From positions 1 to 64,000 of the forward strand of contig PLXW01000077.1 of NCBI GenBank assembly GCA_003151595.1: DNA of 64,000 nucleotides, given 5' to 3'. The notes under the pieces were generated by a model. It was not told the DNA's origin and searched no databases. It saw only the letters and a program-made list of their open reading frames with translations. Positions 1-7,433 of the stretch are shown one piece after another; position 1 is the stretch's first letter, and every line of letters starts with the position of its first letter. The position numbers and the translations under genes are program-made. Source of the stretch: Myxococcales bacterium (GTDB lineage Bacteria > Myxococcota > Polyangia > Polyangiales > Polyangiaceae).

Positions 1-1
1 C

Positions 2-274
2 CTCGCCGCCGCGCGCGCCACCTCGCGCGCGCTCGCCGCGCTCGGCGCCGCCGCCGACGCCCCCATCGTTCCGCACGCCTTCGCCGAGCTCGCGACGATC
101 GCCGAGCGCGAAGACGCCGCGTTCTTCCCGTCGGGCGCCGGTGGCGGCGACGTCGGCGTCTGGCTCGGGGCCGCGCCCCCCTCGGAGACCTTCATGACGC
201 GCGCGACGCAGCTCGCCATGCGTCACCTACAGCTCGGCATGGATATCGCTGGTGTACGTACCAGGGAGGACTGA
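2..274 (+). CDS. GHMP-family kinase, C-terminal fragment (probably phosphomevalonate kinase)
   Basis: This is the last 90 residues of a protein whose start lies outside the window. The diagnostic stretch is FFPSGAGGGDVGVWLG, the glycine-rich C-terminal motif of GHMP small-molecule kinases, near residue 43 of the fragment. The stop is 6 bases before the HMG-CoA reductase start, and that gene's Shine-Dalgarno sequence (GGGAGGA) lies inside this reading frame, so the two are probably one transcript. The next gene makes mevalonate, so a mevalonate or phosphomevalonate kinase is the likely identity, and phosphomevalonate kinase is preferred from the motif. Substrate specificity cannot be fixed from the fragment. 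Confidence 0.75.
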   Translation, partial: LAAARATSRALAALGAAADAPIVPHAFAELATIAEREDAAFFPSGAGGGDVGVWLGAAPPSETFMTRATQLAMRHLQLGMDIAGVRTRED

Positions 275-280
275 CACGAC

Positions 281-1591
281 ATGGCCCGCACTTCCAGGTT
301 CCCCGGTTTCTACAAGGTCAGCGTCGACGAACGACGCGCGCTCGTCTGCGACGCCACCGGCGCCGATCCGCAGGAAATAGAGCGTGCTCTCGCGGGGGGA
401 GGCATCGACGCCGACACCGCGGACAAGTTCGTGGAGAACGTCCTCGGGACGTACGCGCTCCCCTACGGAGTGGCACTGAACGTCCGGGTCGATGGACACG
501 ATCACGTGGTCCCCATGGTGGTCGAAGAGCCCAGTGTCGTTGCAGCAGCATCGAACGCCGCGAAGATGGTCCGCGCTGGCGGAGGCTTCACCAGCGACGT
601 CGATCCGCCGCACATGATCAGCCAGATCCAGCTCATCGACGTGGGCGACGTCCCGCGGGCGATCGACGCCGTCGAGGCGCGCGCCATCGAGATCCTGGCC
701 ATGGCCGACGAGTCGATCCCGGGCCTCGTCGCCCGCGGCGGCGGCGCGCGGTCGATCGAAGTGCGCGGCCTCGGCAACCCGAAGACCGATCGCATGATGG
801 TGGTGCACATCGTCGTCGACTGCCGCGACGCGATGGGCGCGAACCTGATGAACACCGTCGCCGAGGCGTGCGCCGAGCGCCTCGCCGAGATCGCCAATGC
901 GAAGGTGGGCCTCCGCATCCTCACGAACCTCTGCGACAAGCGGCTCGTTCGCGTGAAGTGCCGCGTGCCGGCCGAGGCGCTGGCCACGGAAGACATGGAT
1001 GGCGAAGAGGTCATCGACGGCATCGTGAACGCCTCGCGCTTCGCGGAGCTCGATCCGTACCGCGCGGCCACGCACAACAAGGGGGTCATGAACGGCATCG
1101 ACGCCGTCGTCCTCGCCACGGGGAACGACTGGCGCGCGGTCGAAGCGGGCGCGCATGCGTACGCGGCGCGCAGCGGGCAGTACTCGCCGCTGTCGATCTG
1201 GCGTCGCGAAGGCAATGAGCTCGTCGGCACGTTGGAGCTCCCGCTGGCCCTCGGCACCGTCGGCGGCACGTTGCGTGTGCACCCTGCCGCCCGCCTCTCG
1301 CTCCGGATGCTCAACGTGGAGAACGCCGGCCAGCTCGCGGCCATCGCCGCCGCCATCGGCCTCGCCAACAACCTCGCCGCCGTGCGCGCGCTCGCGACCG
1401 ACGGCATCCAGCGGGGGCACATGGCCCAGCACGCGCGCTCGGTGGCGCTCGCCGCCGGGGCCGAGGGGGACTTCGTGCAGCGCGTCGCGCACATGATCGT
1501 CGAGGCGCGCGACATCACCCTCGAAGCCGCCAAGCGCGCGCTTCAAGTCATCAGCGCCGTCGGCGACAACGCTACCGCCATCGACGACTGA
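281..1591 (+). CDS. mvaA: Hydroxymethylglutaryl-CoA reductase, class II
   Basis: The 436-residue enzyme interconverts HMG-CoA and mevalonate, the committed step of the mevalonate isoprenoid route. Family landmarks are ENVLG near residue 52, EEPSVVAAAS at about 82-91, the cofactor/substrate loop DAMGANLMN near 188-196, and the HNKG plus GNDWRAVEAGAHAYAAR segment around 267-290. Length matches bacterial class II enzymes of about 430 residues, which lack the membrane domain of the eukaryotic form. The ATG has a strong GGGAGGA Shine-Dalgarno sequence and follows a GHMP kinase gene by 6 bases. Class II enzymes can run either way, but the kinase neighbour argues for a biosynthetic role. Confidence 0.95.
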   Translation: MARTSRFPGFYKVSVDERRALVCDATGADPQEIERALAGGGIDADTADKFVENVLGTYALPYGVALNVRVDGHDHVVPMVVEEPSVVAAASNAAKMVRAGGGFTSDVDPPHMISQIQLIDVGDVPRAIDAVEARAIEILAMADESIPGLVARGGGARSIEVRGLGNPKTDRMMVVHIVVDCRDAMGANLMNTVAEACAERLAEIANAKVGLRILTNLCDKRLVRVKCRVPAEALATEDMDGEEVIDGIVNASRFAELDPYRAATHNKGVMNGIDAVVLATGNDWRAVEAGAHAYAARSGQYSPLSIWRREGNELVGTLELPLALGTVGGTLRVHPAARLSLRMLNVENAGQLAAIAAAIGLANNLAAVRALATDGIQRGHMAQHARSVALAAGAEGDFVQRVAHMIVEARDITLEAAKRALQVISAVGDNATAIDD

Positions 1592-1700
1592 GCGGCGGCG
1601 AAGGCCGTCCGCGTCACCGACGAGCGTTCCGATGCACCCCGCCCCGCGCAGTTCGCCGCTCGTTTGGCGTCATGCGCGGCGATCGTGGTAGGTTCCTGCG

Positions 1701-2786
1701 GTGCCGGGCGATCCGAAGGACCCCCGCGACGTCTCGAAGCGTGCTGACCCGCATCGCGACGTAACGGGCGCGCTTCATGATGTTTCCAACGCGCTCACCG
1801 TGATGCTCGGCTGGATCGGCGAGGCGCGCCTTGTCGACGCCACGCGCGAGTCGATCGAAGACGCGCTCCGCATCGTGGAGCAGCGTGCGAGGGCCGCGCG
1901 CGACGTGGCGCGCAGGGCGATCGGCGCGGGCGTACCGGGGCCGGACGAGGACCGCCCGGCGAGCGAGATCGTGGCCGAGGTCGTGGCCTCGCTGGCGGTG
2001 GAGGCGCAGCGGGCCAAGGTGAAGCTCGTGGCGCAGGTTCCGCCCGACGGCGTGCGCGCGCGGGTCATGCCGGCGACGGACGTGGCGCAGGTGGTGACGA
2101 ACCTGGTGATGAACGCGATCGCGTACGCGCCGCGCGCGAGCGAGATCGCGATCGCGGTGACGGCGGGCGAGGCGCAGGTGACCATCGACGTCATCGACAC
2201 CGGCCCCGGCGTCTCGGACGCGCGGCGCGACTCGATCTTCGAAGGGGACTCGGAGCGCGCCGGCGGGGCAGGGGTGGGCCTCCGTCACGCGCGGGCGATG
2301 GCGCGCGCCGCGAACGGCGAGCTCGAGCTGCTCACCGTGCGCGGCTCCCCCGGCGCGCATTTCCGGGCGACGTGGCCGCGCGTGGACGCGATGCCGCCCG
2401 TGCCGCGGTCGGTCCCGCGTCTGAAGATTTTTGAAGGGACGCGCATCCTGGTCGTGGAAGACGACGCGCATGTCACGCAGCTCCTCGAAGCGGCGCTCGT
2501 CGCGCGCGGCGCGGAGGTCACGATCGCGCGCACGCACGCCGAGCTCGACGTGGCGCTGCTGGGTGGCCCGCACGACGCCGTCCTCATCGATCTCTCGCCG
2601 ATCGCCGCCGATCCCGACCGCGCCATCGCGTCGCTGCGTGCGAGCTCGCCCAACGCGACGCTCGTCGTCATCAGTGGAAGCGCCCTGGAGCTCCCCGCCT
2701 CGTTGCAGACGGGAGGCGTGCGTTTCGTGCGAAAGCCGTTCGAAGTGGGCGAGATCGTCGCCGCGCTCGCGGCCGGTCGAGCGTGA
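1701..2786 (+). CDS. Hybrid histidine kinase: HisKA-like, HATPase and C-terminal receiver
   Basis: The 361-residue cytoplasmic protein has no membrane segment. A dimerisation helix with the probable phospho-accepting histidine, HDVSNALTVMLGWIGEA, lies near residue 26. The ATPase domain follows with an N box (NLVMNAIAYAP, about 134), G1 (DTGPGV, about 167) and G2 (GGAGVGL, about 190). A linker then leads to a receiver domain from about residue 247 with acidic pair VVEDD, acceptor region VLIDLS and the lysine in VRKPF. It starts with GTG. No sensory domain or separate response regulator is visible, so its input and output are unknown. The gene is chromosomal, ending about 60 bases before the tRNA that receives the island. 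Confidence 0.85.
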   Translation: MPGDPKDPRDVSKRADPHRDVTGALHDVSNALTVMLGWIGEARLVDATRESIEDALRIVEQRARAARDVARRAIGAGVPGPDEDRPASEIVAEVVASLAVEAQRAKVKLVAQVPPDGVRARVMPATDVAQVVTNLVMNAIAYAPRASEIAIAVTAGEAQVTIDVIDTGPGVSDARRDSIFEGDSERAGGAGVGLRHARAMARAANGELELLTVRGSPGAHFRATWPRVDAMPPVPRSVPRLKIFEGTRILVVEDDAHVTQLLEAALVARGAEVTIARTHAELDVALLGGPHDAVLIDLSPIAADPDRAIASLRASSPNATLVVISGSALELPASLQTGGVRFVRKPFEVGEIVAALAAGRA

Positions 2787-2828
2787 CTCGTTCGCTACCA
2801 GCTTGACGAATCCGCACCCTCCTACTAC

Positions 2829-4370
2829 TCAAGCGCTCCCACTCGCGAAGGTGGCGGAATTGGCAGACGCACTAGCTTGAGGTGCTAGCGGGTAAAACCG
2901 TAGGGGTTCAAGTCCCCTCCTTCGCACTGGCTTCTTTTTACGGGGTTTGGACATTTTCGTCGGAGTGACACGGGCCGCCTCAGCCGTCGCTTCCCAACAA
3001 TTCTTCCCAACAACTCCCCCCTTGGGCTTCGGCTTCGGCGAAGCCTTCCCGGAAACGTCCACGAGCCGGATCGCTTCTGCGGCCTGCGCTTCCTGGAGGT
3101 TCACGTAGCGGTTCAGCGTCGTGACGCGCTTCCATCCGCCGAGTTGCGCGACGCCCGGGAGCGACGCGCCGGCTTCGAGGAGATGCGTCGCACGCGCGTG
3201 CCGGAGGTCGTAGCCCGCGACCCACAGGGCGCGATACGCGTCGATGCCCGCGGCGGTTGCGGCTTCGCGCAGGTACGTCTTGATGTCGTGGTGCCCGAAG
3301 ATCGGCCCGAGCTCCGGAACGCACCGGTCCAGGGCCTCCCGAGCGGCCGCACTCAGCGGAACCTCGCGATCGAAACGCGCCTTATCGATGTCCTTCGTGA
3401 TCTTCAGTCGCCCTTGGCCCTTGCGGTAGTGCGTCGGGGCCGTGAGCCGCGCGATGGTCACCGGGCGAAGCCCAGTCTCGTAGAGAACGATCACGCGGTC
3501 GCGGACGATCCACGTCTTCGGATTCTTCGTCCGTCGATTGATGCCGAGCGCCACGTCACGCACTGACGATCGGAACCACTGTCCGTTGCGTGCTCCGGTG
3601 ACGCCTTCGTCGTTCAACGTGATCGCGATGTCCTCGAACGTCTGCCCTCTCGCGTGGAGCTTCTTGATCCGCGCGACGACGTTCGGCTCGACGGGCGATC
3701 GCGACCCCCTCGAACGGCTTCGCTCGGGAAGGTTCGCGATCAGGCGATAGACCTCCTCCCGACTGAGCGGCACCGTCTCCTTCTTTCGCAGCGCCGCGCA
3801 AGGCTTCTCGGACGCCTTGCCGCTCCACGATCGCGGGATCGGATCGAAGCGGGGGAGCGACTCGCGCGCGAGGTAGCGATTCTCGACGCACCAGCTCATG
3901 AAGACGCGAAGCGCCGAGCGCTCCTTCACGACGGTGTCCCGTAGAACGATCTTCATGCGCGCCTTGATGAACGCGAACTCGCTGTCGGTCGTGATGTCCG
4001 CGAGCGTCGCCACGCGCGCGTGCGGTCGCTTGAACTGAGTGAGCCAGCGGCGTGAGTAGACGCGCCATACCTTCCACGTGTTCGAGTGCGGATGGAGCTC
4101 GCGGAAATCGACGAGCCACGTGGCGATGAGATCCGGCAGCGCGAGCGCGTTCGTTGCGGCGCCGGGCACGGCCCGGCCCCGGTCGCGGTGCCGCGTGTAC
4201 GTGCCGGCGTGAATCTGAGCTACCGCTTGGGCGGCGACTTCGTGAGCGAGTCGCGCATCGCTTTCACCCGTGGGCTCATCGTAGTAGCGGATGCCGTCGT
4301 ACGAGTAGCGGAAGAAGTAGGCGTCGCCCTTGTGGCGGAGCGTGTACGTGGTGTTTGCCGGTCGACCCAT
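2829..4370 (-). CDS. int: Tyrosine recombinase (integrase) with an inserted HTH-like segment
   Basis: The 513-residue site-specific integrase presumably acts on the flanking tRNA-Leu repeats. Catalytic-domain landmarks are R302 (GLRPVTIARL), a lysine near 328, box II YDLRHARATH (R390, H391), W413 in place of the usual second histidine, and the nucleophile Y422 in LNRYVNL. The N-terminal part (about 75-190) looks like a core-binding SAM-like domain. Residues 222-285 are unusual: a helix-rich insert resembling the 'Recombinase' HTH of large serine recombinases splits the start of the catalytic domain. The last 15 residues are read antisense from the tRNA 5' half, outside the island. The ATG lies inside the excisionase-like gene, 150 bases before that gene's stop, so translation may be coupled. 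Confidence 0.92.
   Translation of the reverse strand: MGRPANTTYTLRHKGDAYFFRYSYDGIRYYDEPTGESDARLAHEVAAQAVAQIHAGTYTRHRDRGRAVPGAATNALALPDLIATWLVDFRELHPHSNTWKVWRVYSRRWLTQFKRPHARVATLADITTDSEFAFIKARMKIVLRDTVVKERSALRVFMSWCVENRYLARESLPRFDPIPRSWSGKASEKPCAALRKKETVPLSREEVYRLIANLPERSRSRGSRSPVEPNVVARIKKLHARGQTFEDIAITLNDEGVTGARNGQWFRSSVRDVALGINRRTKNPKTWIVRDRVIVLYETGLRPVTIARLTAPTHYRKGQGRLKITKDIDKARFDREVPLSAAAREALDRCVPELGPIFGHHDIKTYLREAATAAGIDAYRALWVAGYDLRHARATHLLEAGASLPGVAQLGGWKRVTTLNRYVNLQEAQAAEAIRLVDVSGKASPKPKPKGGVVGKNCWEATAEAARVTPTKMSKPRKKKPVRRRGLEPLRFYPLAPQASASANSATFASGSA
2845..2926 (+). tRNA. tRNA-Leu (anticodon GAG), island integration site
   Basis: A complete class II cloverleaf can be drawn. The acceptor stem GCGAAGG (2845-2851) pairs with CCTTCGC (2919-2925) and A2926 is the discriminator. 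The anticodon stem CTAGC/GCTAG encloses the loop TTGAGGT (anticodon GAG). A long variable arm is present, and the T arm is AGGGG-TTCAAGT-CCCCT. CCA is not encoded. From base 2876 to the end the gene is duplicated at the far end of the island, so the present 3' half may have been supplied by the incoming element while the tRNA stays functional. Confidence 0.95.
2876..2930. repeat. attL: direct repeat within the tRNA-Leu 3' end
   Basis: The 55 bases from the anticodon loop through the tRNA 3' end and four further bases match 53188-53242 with one difference (AAAACC here, AACACC at the right end, in the variable arm). Similarity continues weakly into a T-rich run on both sides. This is the recombination core of the island. 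Confidence 0.9.
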
Positions 4371-4621
4371 TGGTCAAGATCCTCGCGGGTGAACCTCACG
4401 CAGCCGCCGATCTTCACGTTCGGGATGTGCGGCTGCACGTGAGTTTGGAACGTGCGCAGGGAAACTCCGAGATAAGCGGCAGCTCCGTCTCTCGTCAGGA
4501 GCCGCACCGCTGAGTCTCCGCCGATTTGCGCGTTCGGCAAGAAGATCTCGACGGCAGACGGATCCTCCGACTCGATCGTGGTGTCTGGGGGCGGCAGCTT
4601 TCGTGCGGTACTGCGGAACAT
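4220..4621 (-). CDS. Excisionase-like helix-turn-helix protein
   Basis: The 133-residue protein has a central MerR/excisionase-type winged HTH: RLLTRDGAAAYLGVSLRTFQ, then VKIGGCVRFTREDLDQWVDR (about residues 41-85). Such proteins bind the recombination site and favour excision, and its position directly upstream of the integrase supports that role. A longer frame opens at 4672, but the ATG at 4621 has a clear AGAGGAG Shine-Dalgarno sequence, so the shorter start is preferred. The C-terminal Thr/Ser/Arg-rich tail overlaps the integrase start by about 150 bases and may exist only for coupling. It could instead be a transcriptional regulator of the integrase. Confidence 0.75.
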   Translation of the reverse strand: MFRSTARKLPPPDTTIESEDPSAVEIFLPNAQIGGDSAVRLLTRDGAAAYLGVSLRTFQTHVQPHIPNVKIGGCVRFTREDLDQWVDRQTPRTRSATRATPTSSATRTTASATTMSPRVKAMRDSLTKSPPKR

Positions 4622-4910
4622 CGACGCACTCCTCTTTCGTGGTGGGCACGCGATCGAGGTAAGCACCGCCATAGGGCCTTCAACGCTGGACCCGTGTTCT
4701 CGTCACGTCGCGCGTCAACTCGACGTCAAATGACATTCGATCGAATCGAGCCCGTTTCTCGACGTCCCGCATGTTGACATCCGTCGGCTCGCGACGACGT
4801 TTCTGCTGACATCGAGCGCAGTCGATTTCCGCAGGGGCACGAGCGAGGGCCCGAGCTCCGAGAGCCCGGCGCGTGGTCGCCGGCCGCTCGCCGGGAGTCC
4901 CTGACCAGGC
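4622..4910 (-). promoter_or_regulatory. Regulatory gap upstream of the excisionase-integrase pair
   Basis: No gene is visible in these 289 bases. They contain a perfect 12-base palindrome ATTCGATCGAAT (4735-4746), two TTGACG-like elements on the minus strand between the palindrome and the excisionase start, and three spaced copies of a TGACAT(T/C)CG-like motif (about 4730, 4774 and 4806). The last copy is a weaker match. They may be promoter/operator elements or arm-type integrase/excisionase sites. The assignment is an inference from position only. Confidence 0.35.
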
Positions 4911-5525
4911 TCAGACCTCTTGCGCCCAGCCGTGATCGACGAGATACGCCAAGAACTCTCGGAACCTCGGACCCGCGCCGCCCGAGTCGATCCTCGTCAG
5001 GCCATCCGGCGACGAAGCCCAAGAGATGTACGGGGCGCAGAGGGCGAGATCGAGCCCGTACTGGCTGGCCGCCCGCCGAAGGTTCTCCGGCGTGAGCATC
5101 GTCGTCGCGACCATCGCGTTGGCTTCCGGTGGCGCGTGACGAGCCTTGTCCAGCACGCTTCGCACGTGAGCATAGAAATCGACGCCGACCGGCTTCGAAA
5201 AAACGGGCGCTGCGAGGTTCGGGGGCAGCTGATCATGCGCGGCTCCGCTGACGAAGACGAGCCTTTCGTCGATCTCGGGCCACGCGACTCGCGCAGCGGA
5301 ATGGAAGGAGCCCCCGTCCATGCCCGGCATGTAGACATCCGAGACGACCAACACGAACCGTTCGCCACTTCGAATGCGCGACAACGCTTCCGCGCCCGAC
5401 TCGCTGATGGCAGCCTCGAAGCCGATTCCCCGTAGGATCCGCGCGATTGCCCGTGCGAAAGGCATGTTGTCGTCCACGATGAGGGCGCGGGGCTTCGGGG
5501 TCGGTGAACTCTTCGAAGAGCTCAC
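4911..5525 (-). CDS. Response regulator with receiver domain and uncharacterised C-terminal part
   Basis: The 204-residue protein starts at GTG 5525, which overlaps the stop of the upstream zinc-ribbon gene (GTGA), so the two are translationally coupled. The receiver covers about residues 12-125: acidic residues in ALIVDDN, the phospho-acceptor in VVSDVYMPGMDG, the switch serine in VFVSGAA and the lysine in FSKPV. The remaining 75 residues (MLTPENLRRAASQYGLDLAL onwards) match no DNA-binding fold I recognise. The longer frame to 5732 is rejected because its N-terminus is antisense-like and overlaps the zinc-ribbon gene. It may regulate the adjacent integrase module, but that is a guess. Confidence 0.8.
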   Translation of the reverse strand: MSSSKSSPTPKPRALIVDDNMPFARAIARILRGIGFEAAISESGAEALSRIRSGERFVLVVSDVYMPGMDGGSFHSAARVAWPEIDERLVFVSGAAHDQLPPNLAAPVFSKPVGVDFYAHVRSVLDKARHAPPEANAMVATTMLTPENLRRAASQYGLDLALCAPYISWASSPDGLTRIDSGGAGPRFREFLAYLVDHGWAQEV

Positions 5526-5752
5526 GTGCCCTCCCGCTTCGGCGGGTACGCGCTGCCGCCGTGGTACGGAACGGCTTTCGTCATCGACGAGCCGCAGGCG
5601 CTGCACGTGCGCAGTTCGAACGGCGCCATCGGCTCCTCGCCGTCGGCGCGCGGATGATCGCGCTCCACATCGACGATCGCGCCCGATCGACGGAGCGATC
5701 GCCACGTTTCGGCGGTGTAGGTCGCTCCGCAACTACATCGAACGAACGGCAC
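5522..5752 (-). CDS. Small zinc-ribbon protein
   Basis: About 76 residues with two cysteine pairs, CSCGATYTAETW near the start and CSACGSSMTKAVPYH in the second half, as in a four-cysteine zinc ribbon. Cys-X-Cys-Gly spacing in the first knuckle suggests metal binding or an RNA/DNA adaptor. The start is uncertain: GTG 5752 is used because the conserved segment begins immediately after it, but no convincing Shine-Dalgarno sequence precedes it. The stop overlaps the response-regulator start by four bases. Function unknown. A comparable zinc-ribbon/receiver/XRE set occurs at 25.7-27.1 kb. Confidence 0.6.
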   Translation of the reverse strand: MPFVRCSCGATYTAETWRSLRRSGAIVDVERDHPRADGEEPMAPFELRTCSACGSSMTKAVPYHGGSAYPPKREGT

Positions 5753-5771
5753 AAGAACGGAGCGTACCCGT

Positions 5772-5797
5772 ACTAGTCCGGTGGTGACTAGTCCGGG
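5772..5797. promoter_or_regulatory. Putative operator: two ACTAGTCCGG direct repeats between divergent genes
   Basis: ACTAGTCCGG occurs at 5772-5781 and 5788-5797, a 16-base period, in the short gap between the minus-strand zinc-ribbon gene (start about 5752) and the plus-strand XRE gene (start 5809). ACTAGT is itself palindromic. Position and repetition suggest an operator for the adjacent XRE regulator. Confidence 0.45.
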
Positions 5798-5808
5798 GTC
5801 GGCCGAGC

Positions 5809-6102
5809 TTGAGCGGCGTGACTGCCTCGGCCCAGAAGACCTCTCGCAAGCGTCGCACATGGCGATCGGCAGCGCGCGGCTCCCCCCTCGTCGACGCCGC
5901 GCTCGTGCGTCTCGGAAAGCGGGCCCGCCGACTCCGGCTCGCCAAAGGGCTCTCCCAAGAGGACCTGGCGGAGCGGGCGGCTCTCGACGCGAAGCATTAC
6001 CAGGCGTTTGAAGGCGGGCAGACGAACGTGACCTTCGCCACACTTCTTGGAATCAGCCGCGCTCTTGGCGTGAAGCTCTCGGAATTGCTCAAGGGCGTGT
6101 GA
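5809..6102 (+). CDS. XRE-family helix-turn-helix regulator
   Basis: The 97-residue protein has a basic N-terminal arm and an HTH_3 domain at about residues 35-95: LRLAKGLSQEDLAERAALDA, the recognition helix around KHYQAFEGGQ, then a hydrophobic cap (TLLGISRALGVKLSELL). Start is TTG 5809, with GTG 5818 as an alternative. It is divergent from the zinc-ribbon/response-regulator pair, with a direct-repeat operator candidate between them, so it probably represses its own divergent promoter region. Single-domain proteins of this type often set the quiescent state of mobile elements. Confidence 0.85.
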   Translation: MSGVTASAQKTSRKRRTWRSAARGSPLVDAALVRLGKRARRLRLAKGLSQEDLAERAALDAKHYQAFEGGQTNVTFATLLGISRALGVKLSELLKGV

Positions 6103-6204
6103 AGCGGGTTCATCCTTTTCGCCCCGTGGACCCGTGCGCCACGGGTCGCTCAGGTCCGTGAGCGCTACCATCTCGAAGCCGCCGCTCATCGCGCGCGGAG
6201 CCAC

Positions 6205-6960
6205 TCACGGGGCACCCCCATCGGATGGGCCAACCAGCGCAATCCCGTCGAAGAACGCTTTGATGTCCCCGTTCGAAAACGCGCGCGGAGGCGCGACTAT
6301 CATCGTGACGATCTCGTGCCCGCGATGCAGGACACGCATGCGCCCCTGCTCGGCGTTCACACGGAAGCGGATATCGCGGCCTTGGAATTCGCCGACTTCG
6401 ACGTCTCGCTCGGTGACGAGCTCGGCTCCCATCTCTTCGAGCGCGCCGTCCCTCGCGCCGTCGAGCGCCTTTTCGATCGCGATTGTCTTCTTGGGCAGCG
6501 TCAGGCACCCCACCGACGCGACGGCGCCGCCGAGGTCGACAGTCGCCGAGTAGCCTTGAATCGGGCCCGTCTTCGTTCTCACGGTTTCGCGCTCCTCTTC
6601 GGGCCGTCCAGGAAGCAGTACGCTCACCCCACAGTCCTTGGCAGTGAATCGCTGCCACGAGCGCGCTGGAGCCGCGCTGGACGAGGGCGGTGTCGGCGCC
6701 GCGGGTACGCTGGCGCTGGTTACTGCCGGGCGATCCTCCTGGCAGGCAATCCCGGTCCTGTCCACGCCGGAGCAGTGATACGTGCGCCCGCGACAACTCG
6801 CGTCCCAGGAGCGCTGATTGAATCCGACTTGGTCGTTCGTGATCTCGATCTCCTGCGAGTTGCACCCGATGTATCCGGCCGAGGCCTGGCTCAGCGCTTC
6901 CGCGCCGAAGCAGCCCGACAACAAGAGTCCCGCAAGCCCGAGCAACCATCCCATTCGCAT
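6205..6960 (-). CDS. Lipoprotein, predicted member of the sigma-54 regulon
   Basis: A 251-residue secreted protein. The start at ATG 6960 is chosen because GGGAGG precedes it and a lipoprotein signal begins at once: MRMGWLLGLAGLLLSGC, lipobox cysteine at about residue 17. The mature part has several cysteines, a Pro/Ala/Ser linker (about 85-105) and a C-terminal domain without recognisable family. The longer frame to 7164 lacks a signal and is rejected. A -24/-12 promoter-like sequence lies 54-68 bases upstream and the palindromic activator site about 150 bases upstream. It is divergent from the small lipoprotein-Rhs operon, so it may be made together with the toxin. Function unknown. Confidence 0.75.
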   Translation of the reverse strand: MRMGWLLGLAGLLLSGCFGAEALSQASAGYIGCNSQEIEITNDQVGFNQRSWDASCRGRTYHCSGVDRTGIACQEDRPAVTSASVPAAPTPPSSSAAPARSWQRFTAKDCGVSVLLPGRPEEERETVRTKTGPIQGYSATVDLGGAVASVGCLTLPKKTIAIEKALDGARDGALEEMGAELVTERDVEVGEFQGRDIRFRVNAEQGRMRVLHRGHEIVTMIVAPPRAFSNGDIKAFFDGIALVGPSDGGAP

Positions 6961-7013
6961 ATCGCCTCCCAATGCGGAGCCGCGCGCGGCGTGCCTCCGA
7001 GCTGGCGCGCTGA

Positions 7014-7028
7014 GCAAACGAAGGGCCA
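7014..7028 (-). promoter_or_regulatory. Sigma-54-type promoter for the lipoprotein gene
   Basis: Read on the minus strand: TGGCCC-N5-TTGC, matching the TGGCAC-N5-TTGC consensus at all but one defined position. It lies 54 bases upstream of ATG 6960 and about 85 bases from the palindromic site centred at 7113. Confidence 0.65.
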
Positions 7029-7081
7029 TGCGTGAAGGCTCGCTTCTGCCGCGAAAGAGTGATGCGGGAAGACGCTCCTCG

Positions 7082-7121
7082 TGGTCGATGGTCGGCCAGG
7101 GCGGTGGTCGATCATCGACCA
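7082..7121. promoter_or_regulatory. Upstream activator sites: perfect and degenerate TGGTCGAT-N-ATCGACCA palindromes
   Basis: A perfect 17-base palindrome TGGTCGATCATCGACCA lies at 7105-7121, and a degenerate copy TGGTCGATGGTCGGCCA (two mismatched half-site bases) at 7082-7098, a 23-base spacing. They sit between two divergent sigma-54-like promoters. The same palindrome precedes the sigma-54 activator gene (25497), with a degenerate copy at 20957, so this is probably that activator's enhancer site. Confidence 0.65.
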
Positions 7122-7250
7122 GCGTGAGCCCCGACGACCAAGTTGCGCGCTCGTAAGGCCACAATCCGCCGACCGCGGAAATGCGCGGAGTCCGTGAATC
7201 CGTGTGACGTCACGAGGTCTATTCGCGATTGAGCCTCGCGCGATCGACCG

Positions 7251-7265
7251 TGGCCCGACGCTTGC
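7251..7265 (+). promoter_or_regulatory. Sigma-54-type promoter for the small lipoprotein-Rhs operon
   Basis: TGGCCC-N5-TTGC on the plus strand matches the -24/-12 consensus with one difference. It lies 138 bases downstream of the palindromic site centred at 7113 and about 170 bases before the small lipoprotein start. Confidence 0.6.
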
Positions 7266-7433
7266 TGAAGCGCGGTTCCTGAGCGGCGCGAAGACCGCGG
7301 TCGATTTCAAGCAACATTCCTTTCGAAAGATCCGAATGGATCTATGAGGCCACAAAAACGTGGTCTCGCCACGAACGAGTCGGACGCGCGCACTCATTGG
7401 CGCATGGGCGAAGAACCGCCCGCGGAGGGTTCC

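Noticed and set aside
227..1546. Long minus-strand open frame opposite HMG-CoA reductase
   Set aside because: It is the antisense shadow of a conserved enzyme in high-GC DNA. Composition is Arg/His/Asp-rich without any domain.
5522..6043. 173-residue form of the zinc-ribbon gene starting at 6043
   Set aside because: The extension runs antisense through the XRE gene and the operator repeats.
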